Below, in pieces: positions 16,644 through 25,307 of a stretch of DNA of 64,000 nt. This DNA comes from JAFAHS01 sp046728175. GTDB taxonomy: Bacteria; Desulfobacterota; Binatia; Binatales; Binataceae. The notes below the pieces were generated by a model that saw only the letters and a list, made by a program, of their open reading frames with translations, ran no database searches and was not told the origin of the DNA. The position numbers and the translations under genes were made by a program. Location of the stretch: positions 10,006 to 74,005 of the forward strand of contig JBKPEA010000120.1 in NCBI GenBank assembly GCA_046728175.1, in the 5' to 3' direction. Each line of letters opens with the position of its first letter. Within the stretch, counting starts at the first letter, position 1.

Positions 16644-17864
16644 TTAGTTGATGAACTGAATCAAAACGGGTAGTGCACCAGCCCAGGCTGCAAGTGCGAC
16701 AATTATCAATCCTGGTATTACACGAAAAGCAAACGGGCGTTCGCCACTGGCAGCAGCGAAAAAAAACTTACTGACGGTATTTGTCGAAAGCCCGGCCAGG
16801 ATCGGTATCGTAGCGTCAAGCACATGCAACTTGCCAGCCGCGACTAACGACGCGACGGAGATTGCGGCAGCATGAGTATCGACGAAGCCAGCGAAGGCCG
16901 TGGCCAAAATTACGCCAGTCTCACCGAACCAATCTCTGAGCGCTGCCGAAGCGATGAGTATGCTTGCAAGGGTTACGGCGAATGCTATCGCCGTTCCAAT
17001 ACTGAAGGCTCGACCACTTTGCTGCTGAAGTTCGGTCTTCTGGCGCAGTGCCCAAACAGTGAAAATAGCTCCATAGACGGCCGCAGCAATCCCCGCGCAG
17101 ACCGGCGGCACTGTCAGAGTGCGAAGCGTCGCCAAGCTAGTGACCGCGAGAACGATTGCCATCTGTACGATCGTCGCAACCGTTGACAACACCGCGCCTG
17201 CAACTGCGGCGGGGAGAAGAGCTTTCATGCTCACAACCCGTGCACCCATTGCGCCAATAGTTGCAGTGCTTGAGATGAAGCCTGAGGCAAGGCCCGCGAT
17301 GGGTAGTCCGAAACGCGCGCCGACCACGCGGACAGCGATGTAGCCCGCCGCGCTTATCGCCATTATCAGAATCACTAGAATCCAGATCGAGCGTGGGTTC
17401 AGCGCGCTATACGGCCCGATCGGACGATCGGGAACAAGCGGCAGCACAACGAGTGTCGCGGCAGCGAAGATCAAGGCGTCCTGCAGTTCGTCATCTGTCA
17501 GCACGGATGAGCGCGCCGCAAGCAGCACAGCGACCGCGACGGCCAGGCCACCCGCCAGCGCGGGCTGTCGCATCGAAAGCCCACCGAGTATGACGGTCAA
17601 GACGAGCGCAACCTCGGTAGTCAGACCTGGGTCATCTCCGCGTCCGAGCCAATAGCCGGCTGCGGCCAATACGGCGATGCCTGCCGTGGCCGTGGCGAGC
17701 AGTATCTCGCCACCGACAATCAAGCTGGTCGCGCCGGCGAGCGATGTAATTGTGAAAGTTCGTATCCCGGCGAAGGAACGAGACGGACCTTCGCCCTTAC
17801 GGCGCTCTCGTTCGACGCCGATCAGTAGGCCGATCCCAAGCGCGACTATGAGATTCAGGATCAT
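16644..17864 (-). CDS. MgtC/SapB-DUF4010 family integral membrane protein
   Basis: 406 residues with about 12 predicted membrane spans. The N-terminus carries the MgtC-like signature LGIGLLIGVERERR and SFAGIRTFTITSLAGA. The C-terminal half is DUF4010, with GLASGFISSTATIGAMGARV and DTHAAAISVASL. Known MgtC proteins modulate F-type ATPase or Mg-limited growth, whereas for DUF4010 fusions a transport role is only suspected. The ATG start at 17864 matches the family start. It stands alone on the minus strand, downstream of an IS3 remnant. Confidence 0.88.
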   Translation of the reverse strand: MILNLIVALGIGLLIGVERERRKGEGPSRSFAGIRTFTITSLAGATSLIVGGEILLATATAGIAVLAAAGYWLGRGDDPGLTTEVALVLTVILGGLSMRQPALAGGLAVAVAVLLAARSSVLTDDELQDALIFAAATLVVLPLVPDRPIGPYSALNPRSIWILVILIMAISAAGYIAVRVVGARFGLPIAGLASGFISSTATIGAMGARVVSMKALLPAAVAGAVLSTVATIVQMAIVLAVTSLATLRTLTVPPVCAGIAAAVYGAIFTVWALRQKTELQQQSGRAFSIGTAIAFAVTLASILIASAALRDWFGETGVILATAFAGFVDTHAAAISVASLVAAGKLHVLDATIPILAGLSTNTVSKFFFAAASGERPFAFRVIPGLIIVALAAWAGALPVLIQFIN

Positions 17865-18097
17865 TAAATCACGGGCGGGTGATCTTCACGCCGATGATCA
17901 ACCCGACGTCAAAACAATTACCTCGGCATTTGCCGCACCCCGGCAGTTCCTGAGGGGGCTTGACTTTAGTGCGGACCATTGATCGAAATCGGCCGACCTC
18001 AAAAATGCCTGGGGAAAATCTATTGTCGCCCAGAAATTCAATCCGATCTCGCGCGGTGTGCACACGACCTCCGAGGTAAGCCGGAGTCGAGTAAAAT

Positions 18098-18300
18098 AAA
18101 ATTCCTTGGACCAGCGATGATACAGATTCTGGTTAATACCCTCTTTTGCGGCATATTTCGGCAAGGCTCTCCTCGGCGCGCAGTCCTGCAATCGTCATCC
18201 TGACTTTTTCCTCGGCCGTATACTGCCGCCGCCGCACCGCGCGTCGGATATCCCGGACGATCTCGGCTTCCTCGGAGCTCCGTTCCACTGGCGATCTCAT
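18098..18300 (-). pseudogene. IS3-family transposase OrfA remnant, frameshifted
   Basis: The minus strand encodes the N-terminal part of an IS3-type OrfA helix-turn-helix protein: IVRDIRRAVRRRQYTAEEKVRM, then ESLAEICRK. An extra A in a run of four (plus-strand T at 18144-18147) shifts the frame; the next frame continues as EGINQNLYHRWSKEF. Homology ends there, near 18098, so the rest of OrfA, all of OrfB and the element ends are gone. GGAGGAG lies just before the ATG. It is a dead scrap of an insertion sequence. Confidence 0.75.
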
Positions 18301-18348
18301 CGCTCCTCCCTGAGAGATTACGATGAGCTCAAACCCTCTCTTACTCAA

Positions 18349-18988
18349 TCAAGCCCGTTCTGTCTCACTGGTGCTGACGGGAAACAGTCGCCTCTCTGTG
18401 AAATAGATGCTGTGGCGGCGAGCTATTTCACACTGGCTACGATAGCCGCACGCTCTCACGGGCGAATGATTCGGTTTGGGTCTCTGGCCGCTGTTTCAGC
18501 ACTATGCGTTCCTTGCATGGCGTAAAGCTGACTTTGCGGACGAGTCACCGTCTAGTATATCGTGGCCATCGGTGAAACTGACGATCGTGCCCGTCCATTT
18601 GGCGAGGTGGCAACAAATTAGCAGGCGGACAATGGTGATACTGGGCGGTATGGTTTGGGGGAGCACGACGCCACCGCAACCGAATACACTCTGCTGCGAT
18701 GACAATCGATACTACCGCGATGAGAACGACCCAAACACCGGCTCTGACCGGAACAAGGTGCGGCCACATTGGGCTAGTGGGCGAGTCGACTCAACCTCAA
18801 AAACTCTGGCGGCAACTTCGTTGGCTGACTGCTGGGGTCCATGCGAGGCTTACGCACTCGGAAAATCGAGATTCCGAGTGGGAACAAGCTTGAAAGGCTA
18901 ATCACGCCTCGACCACCTGTTAACTGAGCAGGACTGTCTCAACCAACTTCGAACCTGAGGTTGCAAGATATGTCACCAAGGGGGAACC
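18349..18988. other. Relic-like stretch, no supportable gene
   Basis: A plus-strand frame of 141 codons (18476-18901) and a minus-strand frame with one hydrophobic run (18545-18769) are open, but neither has a domain or ribosome site. The DNA lies between two broken genes and is probably decayed. AAGGGGGA at the right end is the ribosome site of the SnoaL-like gene. Confidence 0.3.
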
Positions 18989-19401
18989 ATGTCATTAGAC
19001 GATGATGATAAAGCTTTGGTGCGCCGATTTTTCGACTACATAAACAAGGACTGCTTGGCGCCCATCGATGAGTTCTTTGCGACTAGTTACCCGTATCACA
19101 ATCCTTCTATGCCCCACGTGAAAGACCTATCAACTCTGAAAGAATCCAACACGGCGGCCTACAGCACCTTTCCTGACATCGCTTCACGCTAGAGGAATGG
19201 TGGCCCGAGGGAGATAAGGTGGGTTACCGGGCGTCCGCCAGAGGAACTCATAAGTTCATGGGGATCGCTTCAACCGGTAAGCCCGTAATGTTCACGACAA
19301 TCGTCATTTCACGCATCGTTAACGGCAAATTTCAAGAAGATTGGAAAAGCTTCGATGGAATGTATGTATTGCAGCAGCTCGACGCATTGCCCACAAGTTA
19401 G
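18989..19401 (+). pseudogene. SnoaL-like ester cyclase gene, single frameshift
   Basis: The first frame gives ALVRRFFDYINKDCLAPIDEF and YPYHNPSMPHV, typical of the SnoaL-like NTF2 fold, and ends at TFPDI. The next frame continues with FTLEEWWPEGDKVGYRASARG, a conserved block of the family, and then QEDWKSFDGMYVLQQLDAL. One missing base near 19180 accounts for the break. The total length (about 137 residues) and a good AAGGGGGA ribosome site indicate a gene that was intact until recently, or a single sequencing error. Confidence 0.75.
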
Positions 19402-19680
19402 CCGTCCGACAAACAATCTCAGCGCCCGAACTGCGAAAAGTTCAAGGAAACCTTGACAATGGACGCACCCAAATGCGCGGTCTGATAAATGCCGTGAGAG
19501 AATGCGGCTCGGGCACAAACAAGATTTCCCGCAAGCGCTTCTTGCCCACTTCCGCGATCAGTTAGTCCGCGGCGGAAGGGTAGGGACATGTCGGCGTCCC
19601 GACTACCGACGTAATCGATCGGATAGTCGAGCCATTTGACCACCCTGCCGAGCAATTTCGGCCAGGGCACCTGGTGGATC

Positions 19681-20853
19681 TCATGAGCGCATCAATTTCG
19701 GTCCGAAGAAGAGCAGCCATACGCCAGAACCTACAATCCAAATGGCCGCGGCCCACCCAAGATGAGTGAGGTAGGTGTCGCTCGCATCGGCTGCGACTCT
19801 AATCAGCAGTGCGAGTATGAATGTTGCCCCTAGAGCGATCACTGCCGATGGCCGTCCAAGTGCGAGCTGCTCAAGGTTGAGATGACCAAGTGACACGTGT
19901 GTGGCGACTCCGAAAGCCATCAAGCTGAAACCGCCGATAAAGAGAATGTGCAGAGCGGGCACACGATAGTCAGGCCAAAGCGCTGAGACCAAGAGCCCAG
20001 CCGGCATAAGCCAGGTCGATATCCAGACTAGCTTGCGATGTACGCCTGTCTTGCCCGGCATCTTCCAGATGCCGCCGCCCAAGACCAAACCCAAAGCAAC
20101 TACAATGGCGAGCAGAGAGGGTCCACCGCGCGCGAAGCCGAGCGATTCCATCAGCAGACTTAGGAAGATCAAGATTCCCGCAGTGCTGTACATCAGCGCC
20201 TTTCGGGTTTCGCCTGGCGAGGAGCCCAGATCTGCAGGAGGCGGCGCGCCTCCCATCAGCGGCAACACAAGACCTCCAATGCCGACCGCGAGGCACAGGA
20301 ACACACCCTGCTCCACCATCAGGCGTCCCAGCGTGCTCGTCCATCCCGGTGGGTTCTGGAATTGAGCTGACGCTATAAGGGCCGCGCCGGCAAATCCTTG
20401 CAGCGCCGCTATCGGGACGAGGACGAAGGCCGCAGGTGGGCGCCTTCCCGCGGCGCGTTCGATGAAACGGCGCACGGCGAATTGTCCAAGCATCAGGAAT
20501 ATGGCGCCATAGGAAATTTCGCTCAGGATCCATCGATCCGCAAACGCCGCGATCGTCGTGATCGCCAGCGCCCCGTCTAGGGCTGACATTTCGATCTTCG
20601 AGATGGGCTGAGTTTGCGTGCGTCGCGGCACCGCCGTGAGAAGAAATCCGACGGCGAACGCCATCATGAACGCCTGCATCTGCACTAACCCGTGAAACTC
20701 GCACGAGTACGTCGTCGTGACGCCTATTGCATAGGTCAGCCAGTGACCAACGCCGATCCAGCCGAAGAGAACTGCGAGAGGAAAGAAGATCCGAAACGGT
20801 TCGTCGAGCCAGCGCGGGATGCGCGGATTTCCCGGATACAGAGCATTGGCCAT
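19681..20853 (-). CDS. nnrS: NnrS family heme-copper membrane protein
   Basis: About 390 residues with roughly 12 membrane spans. It begins with PFRIFFPLAVLFGWIGVGHWL, the family signature, followed by EFHGLVQMQAFMMAFAVGFLLTAVPR. NnrS proteins contain heme and copper and help cells survive nitric oxide by limiting formation of dinitrosyl iron complexes. ATG at 20853 fits the family start better than an in-frame start at 20982. The gene is divergent from a copper nitrite-reductase-like gene, a pairing that makes sense because NirK makes NO. The C-terminal end is normal. Confidence 0.88.
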   Translation of the reverse strand: MANALYPGNPRIPRWLDEPFRIFFPLAVLFGWIGVGHWLTYAIGVTTTYSCEFHGLVQMQAFMMAFAVGFLLTAVPRRTQTQPISKIEMSALDGALAITTIAAFADRWILSEISYGAIFLMLGQFAVRRFIERAAGRRPPAAFVLVPIAALQGFAGAALIASAQFQNPPGWTSTLGRLMVEQGVFLCLAVGIGGLVLPLMGGAPPPADLGSSPGETRKALMYSTAGILIFLSLLMESLGFARGGPSLLAIVVALGLVLGGGIWKMPGKTGVHRKLVWISTWLMPAGLLVSALWPDYRVPALHILFIGGFSLMAFGVATHVSLGHLNLEQLALGRPSAVIALGATFILALLIRVAADASDTYLTHLGWAAAIWIVGSGVWLLFFGPKLMRS

Positions 20854-21787
20854 CGGCTCACATGTCCACTTTCCAATTGTAAAATTCAAGCCGCTTTTGT
20901 ATGCGTTAGGCCTCGCCCTTGTCCGCGCTATGTCGCCGCGCGTGGGCGTCTGCGATGGAAGGACCGGCCATGGTGGAATCACTCACACTCATTGCTGCAG
21001 CGCTCGCCCTGATGTTGTCGAAGAGAAGGTCGTCGACATTGGTTCCGGTTTGAAGTACGACGCATGGACCTATGGCGGAACCGTCCCCGGCCCTGTTCTG
21101 CGAGTGCGCCAAGGCGACAAGGTCCACGTTCATCTTGTGAACGATATGGACATAGCGCACGGCATCGACATTCATGCCGCGGCGATCGCACCCAGCAAAC
21201 ACTTCGCACCGATTCCTGGCAAAACCGACTTGAGCTACGATTTCGACGCGACCGTTCCTGGCGTCTTCATGTATCACTGCAGCGCGCCGCCGATGGTTAC
21301 TCATATCGCAAACGTCATGTATGGGATGATGATCATCGATCCAAAAACCGGATGGTCAAAGGCTCAGGAGGTAATGCTCGAGCAAGGTGAGTTCTATGGT
21401 GATCCGGACGATAAGGGAATGGTAGCCGGTGATAGCAAACGGATGATGGATGAGCGGCCCGACTTCGTGGTCTTCAATGGCGTGATCGAAAAATACGCGG
21501 ACCATCCGATCCAAATAAAGGTCGACCAGCCTGTGCGCATCTTCTTTGTCAATGCGGGTCCGAACCGCACTTCCAGCTTTCATGTTGTGGGGACCATATT
21601 CAGTTCGGTCTATCGAAGCGGCAACATCGCGAATGCTCTGCACAGCTTGCAGACCTTCGAAGTCGGTCCCGGCAATGGAGCAGTATTCGAGTTCACCGTG
21701 CATGAGCCCGGCGACTATCCTTTTGTGGATCATGCCATCGCGCGCGCATATAAAGGTGCAATCGGCACATTCCACGCCGTGAAGTGA
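20819..21787 (+). CDS. Copper nitrite reductase-like two-cupredoxin-domain protein
   Basis: Up to 322 residues. The first cupredoxin domain keeps HGIDIHAA (NirK Asp98 and His100 positions), YHC (type 2 His and type 1 Cys), and a following APPMVTHIANVM with His and Met for type 1 copper. The second domain has SSFHVVG (His255 position) and VDHAIARA (His306 position). All ligands of a NirK-type nitrite reductase can therefore be placed, though loop lengths differ and a related multicopper oxidase is possible. The start is unclear: ATG 20819 overlaps the divergent nnrS start, while TTG 20897 or ATG 20930 would leave room for a promoter. A signal-peptide-like KPLLYALGLALVRA precedes the mature part, as expected for a periplasmic enzyme. 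Confidence 0.8.
   Translation: MRGFPGYRALAIGSHVHFPIVKFKPLLYALGLALVRAMSPRVGVCDGRTGHGGITHTHCCSARPDVVEEKVVDIGSGLKYDAWTYGGTVPGPVLRVRQGDKVHVHLVNDMDIAHGIDIHAAAIAPSKHFAPIPGKTDLSYDFDATVPGVFMYHCSAPPMVTHIANVMYGMMIIDPKTGWSKAQEVMLEQGEFYGDPDDKGMVAGDSKRMMDERPDFVVFNGVIEKYADHPIQIKVDQPVRIFFVNAGPNRTSSFHVVGTIFSSVYRSGNIANALHSLQTFEVGPGNGAVFEFTVHEPGDYPFVDHAIARAYKGAIGTFHAVK
20877..20889. promoter_or_regulatory. FNR/NnrR-like half-palindrome between nnrS and NirK-like gene
   Basis: TTGTAAAATTCAA resembles the TTGAT-N4-ATCAA box of FNR/NnrR/DNR regulators, which usually control nnrS and nirK. The arms TTG and CAA are right, but the total is 13 bases rather than 14, so the spacing is one short. It lies 24 bases upstream of nnrS. 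Confidence 0.3.
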
Positions 21788-21978
21788 TTACTCGTCTCCA
21801 GTCCTTCAGAGACGAGGCGCGATGTGCCTGGCTCGCGAGCAGAGAGTGAGGTCTCACAATCCAACGATCGGATGAGCGCGGTGATCCGCGGCAGACAGCT
21901 CCCAATGAGAAGGAGCAAACAGGTAAGGTGTTCGTCCTGGGAACCCTCAGGCTCGGTTGAGGGCGGTTTATCGGTCTG

Positions 21979-22650
21979 TCACATGCTCCTCGCCGGAACC
22001 GGCAACGTTGGGTCGCAGAGTGACAATTCATGAGCCCGTTGGGCCCGAGTCAGAATCGGAATTAATTTGCCCTCGGAGCTCACCCTGGGAACGGTTGATC
22101 TAACTGTCGGGGTATCGTCGATCGCTTTCTTGATCGCGGCTAATCGCTCTAGGAGCGGTGCGGTCGCTATCGGTACGATCTGGTAATCGAATCCGCGATA
22201 TGCCTCTTCATGAACCCGCTCAAATCTCATCGCGTCTTCCGGTGTGATCCTTCGCGCGTCGGTGGCGCTGATAAAGCCGAGACTCTGAACAAAAAACACT
22301 CTCTTCTGGTAGATTGCATCCTGCTCGATCCGCTCGATTTCAGTGGAGAGCGCCGCCGAGATCGGGTAGCCGAGATACTTGGCGAGCGCGTAGGTGCAGA
22401 TCGGAGATCGATCGAAGAACTGCTTGCCGTCGCCGAGGCGAGCGGCGCGGAGCTGTCGCTCGCGCTGCAGGTTGACGATCGCGTCGATAAACGATGCGCG
22501 CGACCACGGTTCCGCGACGCCCTGAGCTTGCTGCACTGCGATTATGTCGGTCGCGGCTTCCTCGACGACGCCGTAGCCGTCGAGTTCGAGGCAGCGGAGA
22601 ATCGCGGTTTTCCCCGCGCCCGGCGTCCCGGTCAGGATGTATCTCTTCAT
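21979..22650 (-). CDS. AAA family P-loop ATPase (COG3911-like)
   Basis: 223 residues. Walker A GTPGAGKT sits at residues 8-15, right at the start, followed by VVEEAATDIIAVQQAQG and FFDRSPICTYALAKYLG. The latter block is typical of a small family of predicted kinases or ATPases with no settled function. ATG at 22650 places the P-loop at the usual distance; an in-frame start at 22695 adds unlikely residues. The C-terminal 35 residues look less conserved. It is divergent from the isomerase gene at 22738. Confidence 0.82.
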   Translation of the reverse strand: MKRYILTGTPGAGKTAILRCLELDGYGVVEEAATDIIAVQQAQGVAEPWSRASFIDAIVNLQRERQLRAARLGDGKQFFDRSPICTYALAKYLGYPISAALSTEIERIEQDAIYQKRVFFVQSLGFISATDARRITPEDAMRFERVHEEAYRGFDYQIVPIATAPLLERLAAIKKAIDDTPTVRSTVPRVSSEGKLIPILTRAQRAHELSLCDPTLPVPARSM

Positions 22651-22737
22651 ACGACTAGAATCATCGCGACGACCGACCGTTAGTTTTTGGTACACAGTCG
22701 ATTGGTGATTAGCAAGCTTTGCGCTAGATCAGTGGGC

Positions 22738-23415
22738 ATGCCGCCCGTTATCCGCTTCTACTTTGACTACGAATCGCCCAACGCCTATCTGGCGTGGACT
22801 CAACTGCCTAAGCTCGCCGAGAAGCACGGGTGTACAATAGAAGTGCTCCCAGTTCTCTATGCCGCCCTGCTTGATGCGCACGGGCAACTCGGTCCGGGCG
22901 AGGTGCCCGCAAAGGGACGCTGGATGACCAGCAACTTCCTGCGCAAGGCGGCGCTGCTTGGGCTGCCGCTGAATCCGCCGCCGTTCTTTCCATTCAACCC
23001 TCTGCTGGCTTTGCGCGTTTCGCTGCTTCCTCTCGAACTTGAGCTTCGGCACGGGTTGATCGATGCGCTGTTCAAGGCGGTGTGGATTCGCGCTTTCCAC
23101 GTAAGCGAACCCGCAGTGGTCGAACGCGTCGCCAACGAGATCGGTCTGCCCGGGAGCGACTTGATCGAGCGGGCACAGGGGCCCGGGGTCAAGGCGCTGC
23201 TGCGCCAGCAGACCGACGATGCGATTTCTCGCGGCGTCTTCGGCGTGCCTTCGATGGAAGTGGGAGGCGAACTCTTCTGGGGCTACGATGATTTCCCCTA
23301 TCTCGAGCTGTTTCTGGGGGGAAATGATCCACTGAATCCGCTCGAGCGGCAGAGGTGGAGGCTCGGATCGCGCCCATCGTCGGTTCGCCGACAGTTTCGT
23401 GGGAAGGCCGACTAG
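22738..23415 (+). CDS. 2-hydroxychromene-2-carboxylate isomerase / DsbA-family protein
   Basis: 225 residues with a thioredoxin-like fold of the kappa-GST/HCCA isomerase type. FYFDYESPNAYLAW at the start is the family signature (FD-x2-SP-x-Y), and FGVPSMEV near residue 180 is the cis-Pro loop. There is no CxxC pair, so it is not a disulfide oxidoreductase. Relatives isomerise 2-hydroxychromene-2-carboxylate in naphthalene breakdown using glutathione, but many have unknown substrates. No other naphthalene genes are nearby. ATG 22738 matches the family start. Confidence 0.87.
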   Translation: MPPVIRFYFDYESPNAYLAWTQLPKLAEKHGCTIEVLPVLYAALLDAHGQLGPGEVPAKGRWMTSNFLRKAALLGLPLNPPPFFPFNPLLALRVSLLPLELELRHGLIDALFKAVWIRAFHVSEPAVVERVANEIGLPGSDLIERAQGPGVKALLRQQTDDAISRGVFGVPSMEVGGELFWGYDDFPYLELFLGGNDPLNPLERQRWRLGSRPSSVRRQFRGKAD

Positions 23416-23725
23416 TCGGCAAAGGTTTGGAGACCGCGACCGCGGAAAATCGTAGGTTCCTTTCGACCCGAAGGCCTCACGCGTCGCGAATTGCCAGGTG
23501 GTTGGTCTTTGCTGAAATCCAGTGGAATTGCGGAAAGGGCACTCTTGGCACCTGTCGCCTGAGACGCTGCTGGAACCTCGTAGACTACGAAAAAGTGTTA
23601 ACGTCGAAAACAATGTGCATTTACGGCGGGAACTGCTCGAGAGTGAACTTTTCCAGAGGATTGTGCTTCCGGTGGGCGCCAGGTCGCTGCGCGAAACGCT
23701 ACTCGGATTAGCGGCGGATCCGGCG
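23416..23725. other. Intergenic, nothing recognised
   Basis: Convergent gap between the isomerase and a small membrane protein gene. Plus-strand frames across it have no domain or ribosome site, and no strong terminator hairpin is seen. Confidence 0.3.
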
Positions 23726-23932
23726 CTACCTGGAGTCGGAGAATAACCACGCTGCCAGGTGCACGAGGCACCATCCGGCGACAAATGAAATCAAAGCCGC
23801 CACGTTAACCTGGCGCCAGTCGATGTGCGGGTCGTGGTACTCAAAGGCGTCCCACCCGAATACCAGATACCATGCCATAGCGCACAGCAATCCAATGCCA
23901 AGACTGATTCGCCTGATTCGTTCCCTGCGCAT
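23726..23932 (-). CDS. Small two-span membrane protein, unknown
   Basis: About 68 residues from an ATG at 23932 (the frame is open to 24064). A basic start (MRRERIRRI) leads into a first span SLGIGLLCAMAWYLVFGW, a short polar loop with DPHIDWRQ, and a second span VAALISFVAGWCLVHLAAWLF. The layout is like many small inner-membrane proteins of unknown role. It lies 200 bases downstream of the aldo-keto reductase gene on the same strand. I do not recognise the family. Confidence 0.5.
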   Translation of the reverse strand: MRRERIRRISLGIGLLCAMAWYLVFGWDAFEYHDPHIDWRQVNVAALISFVAGWCLVHLAAWLFSDSR

Positions 23933-24132
23933 GACTCTAAACCAGGGTGCCGATACACCTTGCGGACAAGATGGTATTAGAGCTCTGGCGGTCACGCATC
24001 TGGACCTGGAATGGGCTCGAATCCGCACATTGCATGAAAGTGCCACAGTGAGCACGCGTTTCAACGCCCAGGTAGTTACCCATCGAGATCCCGTTTAGCC
24101 GTCCCCAGTCGGCCGTCAATCTTGATAGCGGT

Positions 24133-24984
24133 TCATTCACGGAAAGATTCTTTCAACTCCAGGAAATCAGCGTCGCTCAACTCGAGGCTCGCGGCGCGCG
24201 CGTTTTCCTCCAGGTGCGCGATGCTCGAGGTACCTGGAATCGGGAGCATCGCAGGTGAGTGCTTCAGCAGCCAGGCGAGCGCAATCTGGCTGGCGGTCGC
24301 ACTGTAGCGGCCCGCGACTTTCCGCAGCAGACGATTGTGGCGCGGCAACCTCCCGTAGCTGAGTGGATAGAACGGGATGAAACCGAGGCCGTGCCGCTCG
24401 CAGTACTTTAGAACAGGCTCCGAAGATCGGTAGGCGACGTTGTAGTGATTTTGGACGCTGACGATTGGCACGATAGCGTGGGCGCACTCGACCTGCTGAA
24501 CGGAAAAGTTAGAGACGCCAACGTGCCGAACTTTGCCCGAGTTGCGCAATTCGGCGAGCGCGCCTAGCGAATCTTCGATCGGGACCCTCGGATCGGGAGT
24601 ATGGAACTGGTAGAGATCGATGCGCGCGAGTTTGAGCCGGCGCAGACTCGCCTCGCAGGCTTTTTTCAGATGTTGTGGCCTGCCATCCGGGACCCATTGG
24701 CCGGATGGTCGCGTGTAACCTCCCTTGGTTGCGATCAGCAAATTCGGCGGATATGGATGAAGCGCTTCCGCGATAATCCGCTCGGATACTTCGGGACCAT
24801 AAGCGTCGGCGGTATCCAACAGATTGATCCCGAGCTCGACCACCCGCCGCAGAAGCGCGATCGCGCCCTTACGATCGCTCGGCTCTCCTAGCACTCCCGA
24901 GCCGGTCACATGCATCGCGCCGAACCCGAGTCGCTGCACCGGAAGGTCTCCGCCGATCAGAAATTGCCCGTTTGGATGAGTCAC
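24133..24984 (-). CDS. Aldo/keto reductase
   Basis: About 283 residues forming the aldo/keto reductase TIM barrel. The catalytic tetrad can be placed: Asp and Tyr in LLDTADAYGPEVSE, Lys in LLIATKGGYTRPSG, and His in IDLYQFHTPDP. The C-terminal NADPH-binding segment is LPIPGTSSIAHLEENARA. It resembles the YghZ/oxidoreductase branch (HPYPPNLLIATKGGYTR), which reduces small carbonyls. GTG at 24984 gives the normal family start, whereas the frame is open to an ATG at 25068. The substrate is unknown. Confidence 0.9.
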   Translation of the reverse strand: MTHPNGQFLIGGDLPVQRLGFGAMHVTGSGVLGEPSDRKGAIALLRRVVELGINLLDTADAYGPEVSERIIAEALHPYPPNLLIATKGGYTRPSGQWVPDGRPQHLKKACEASLRRLKLARIDLYQFHTPDPRVPIEDSLGALAELRNSGKVRHVGVSNFSVQQVECAHAIVPIVSVQNHYNVAYRSSEPVLKYCERHGLGFIPFYPLSYGRLPRHNRLLRKVAGRYSATASQIALAWLLKHSPAMLPIPGTSSIAHLEENARAASLELSDADFLELKESFRE

Positions 24985-25307
24985 CACCGGCTCCCGTCGA
25001 GACAACTGGTTTAATAGATAGCCTGAGTTTCGGAACGTTATTGTAACCCAGCGGTGTCCGCAGATCACAGTTCGTGTATGCTAAGGCGCCTTCCGCGAGG
25101 TGGCTAAACAGCTCTCAGGTGGATCAGTCAGATGTGTTGAAGTGGGTGCGTGAAAAGGGTCAGCACGTATGTCATTACTTCGTCCTCATCCCCGCGGGCG
25201 CCACGATCCTACGCAAAGCAACTCGGATCTGGATGAGCGGCCGTGACGAATCCGATGGACTGAGGGTTGATAGGCAAACGAACCGTCGCGTGCGTATGTC
25301 GAAGATT
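24985..25307. other. Intergenic, nothing recognised
   Basis: The gap contains the promoter region of the aldo/keto reductase and the downstream end of the AAA gene. A plus-strand frame (25074-25712) is largely the antisense of the AAA gene and is not called. Confidence 0.3.

Noticed and set aside
18476..18901. 141-codon plus-strand frame
   Set aside because: No domain and no ribosome site; it lies in relic DNA between an IS3 scrap and a broken SnoaL gene.
19419..19670. 84-codon minus-strand frame after nnrS
   Set aside because: Looks partly protein-like (WPKLLGRVVKWLDYPIDYVG), but has no family match that I recognise, and the second half degenerates.
22729..23784. 351-codon minus-strand frame
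   Set aside because: Lies opposite the HCCA isomerase gene, which has clear family motifs. The minus-strand reading is Gln/Arg-rich without a domain.
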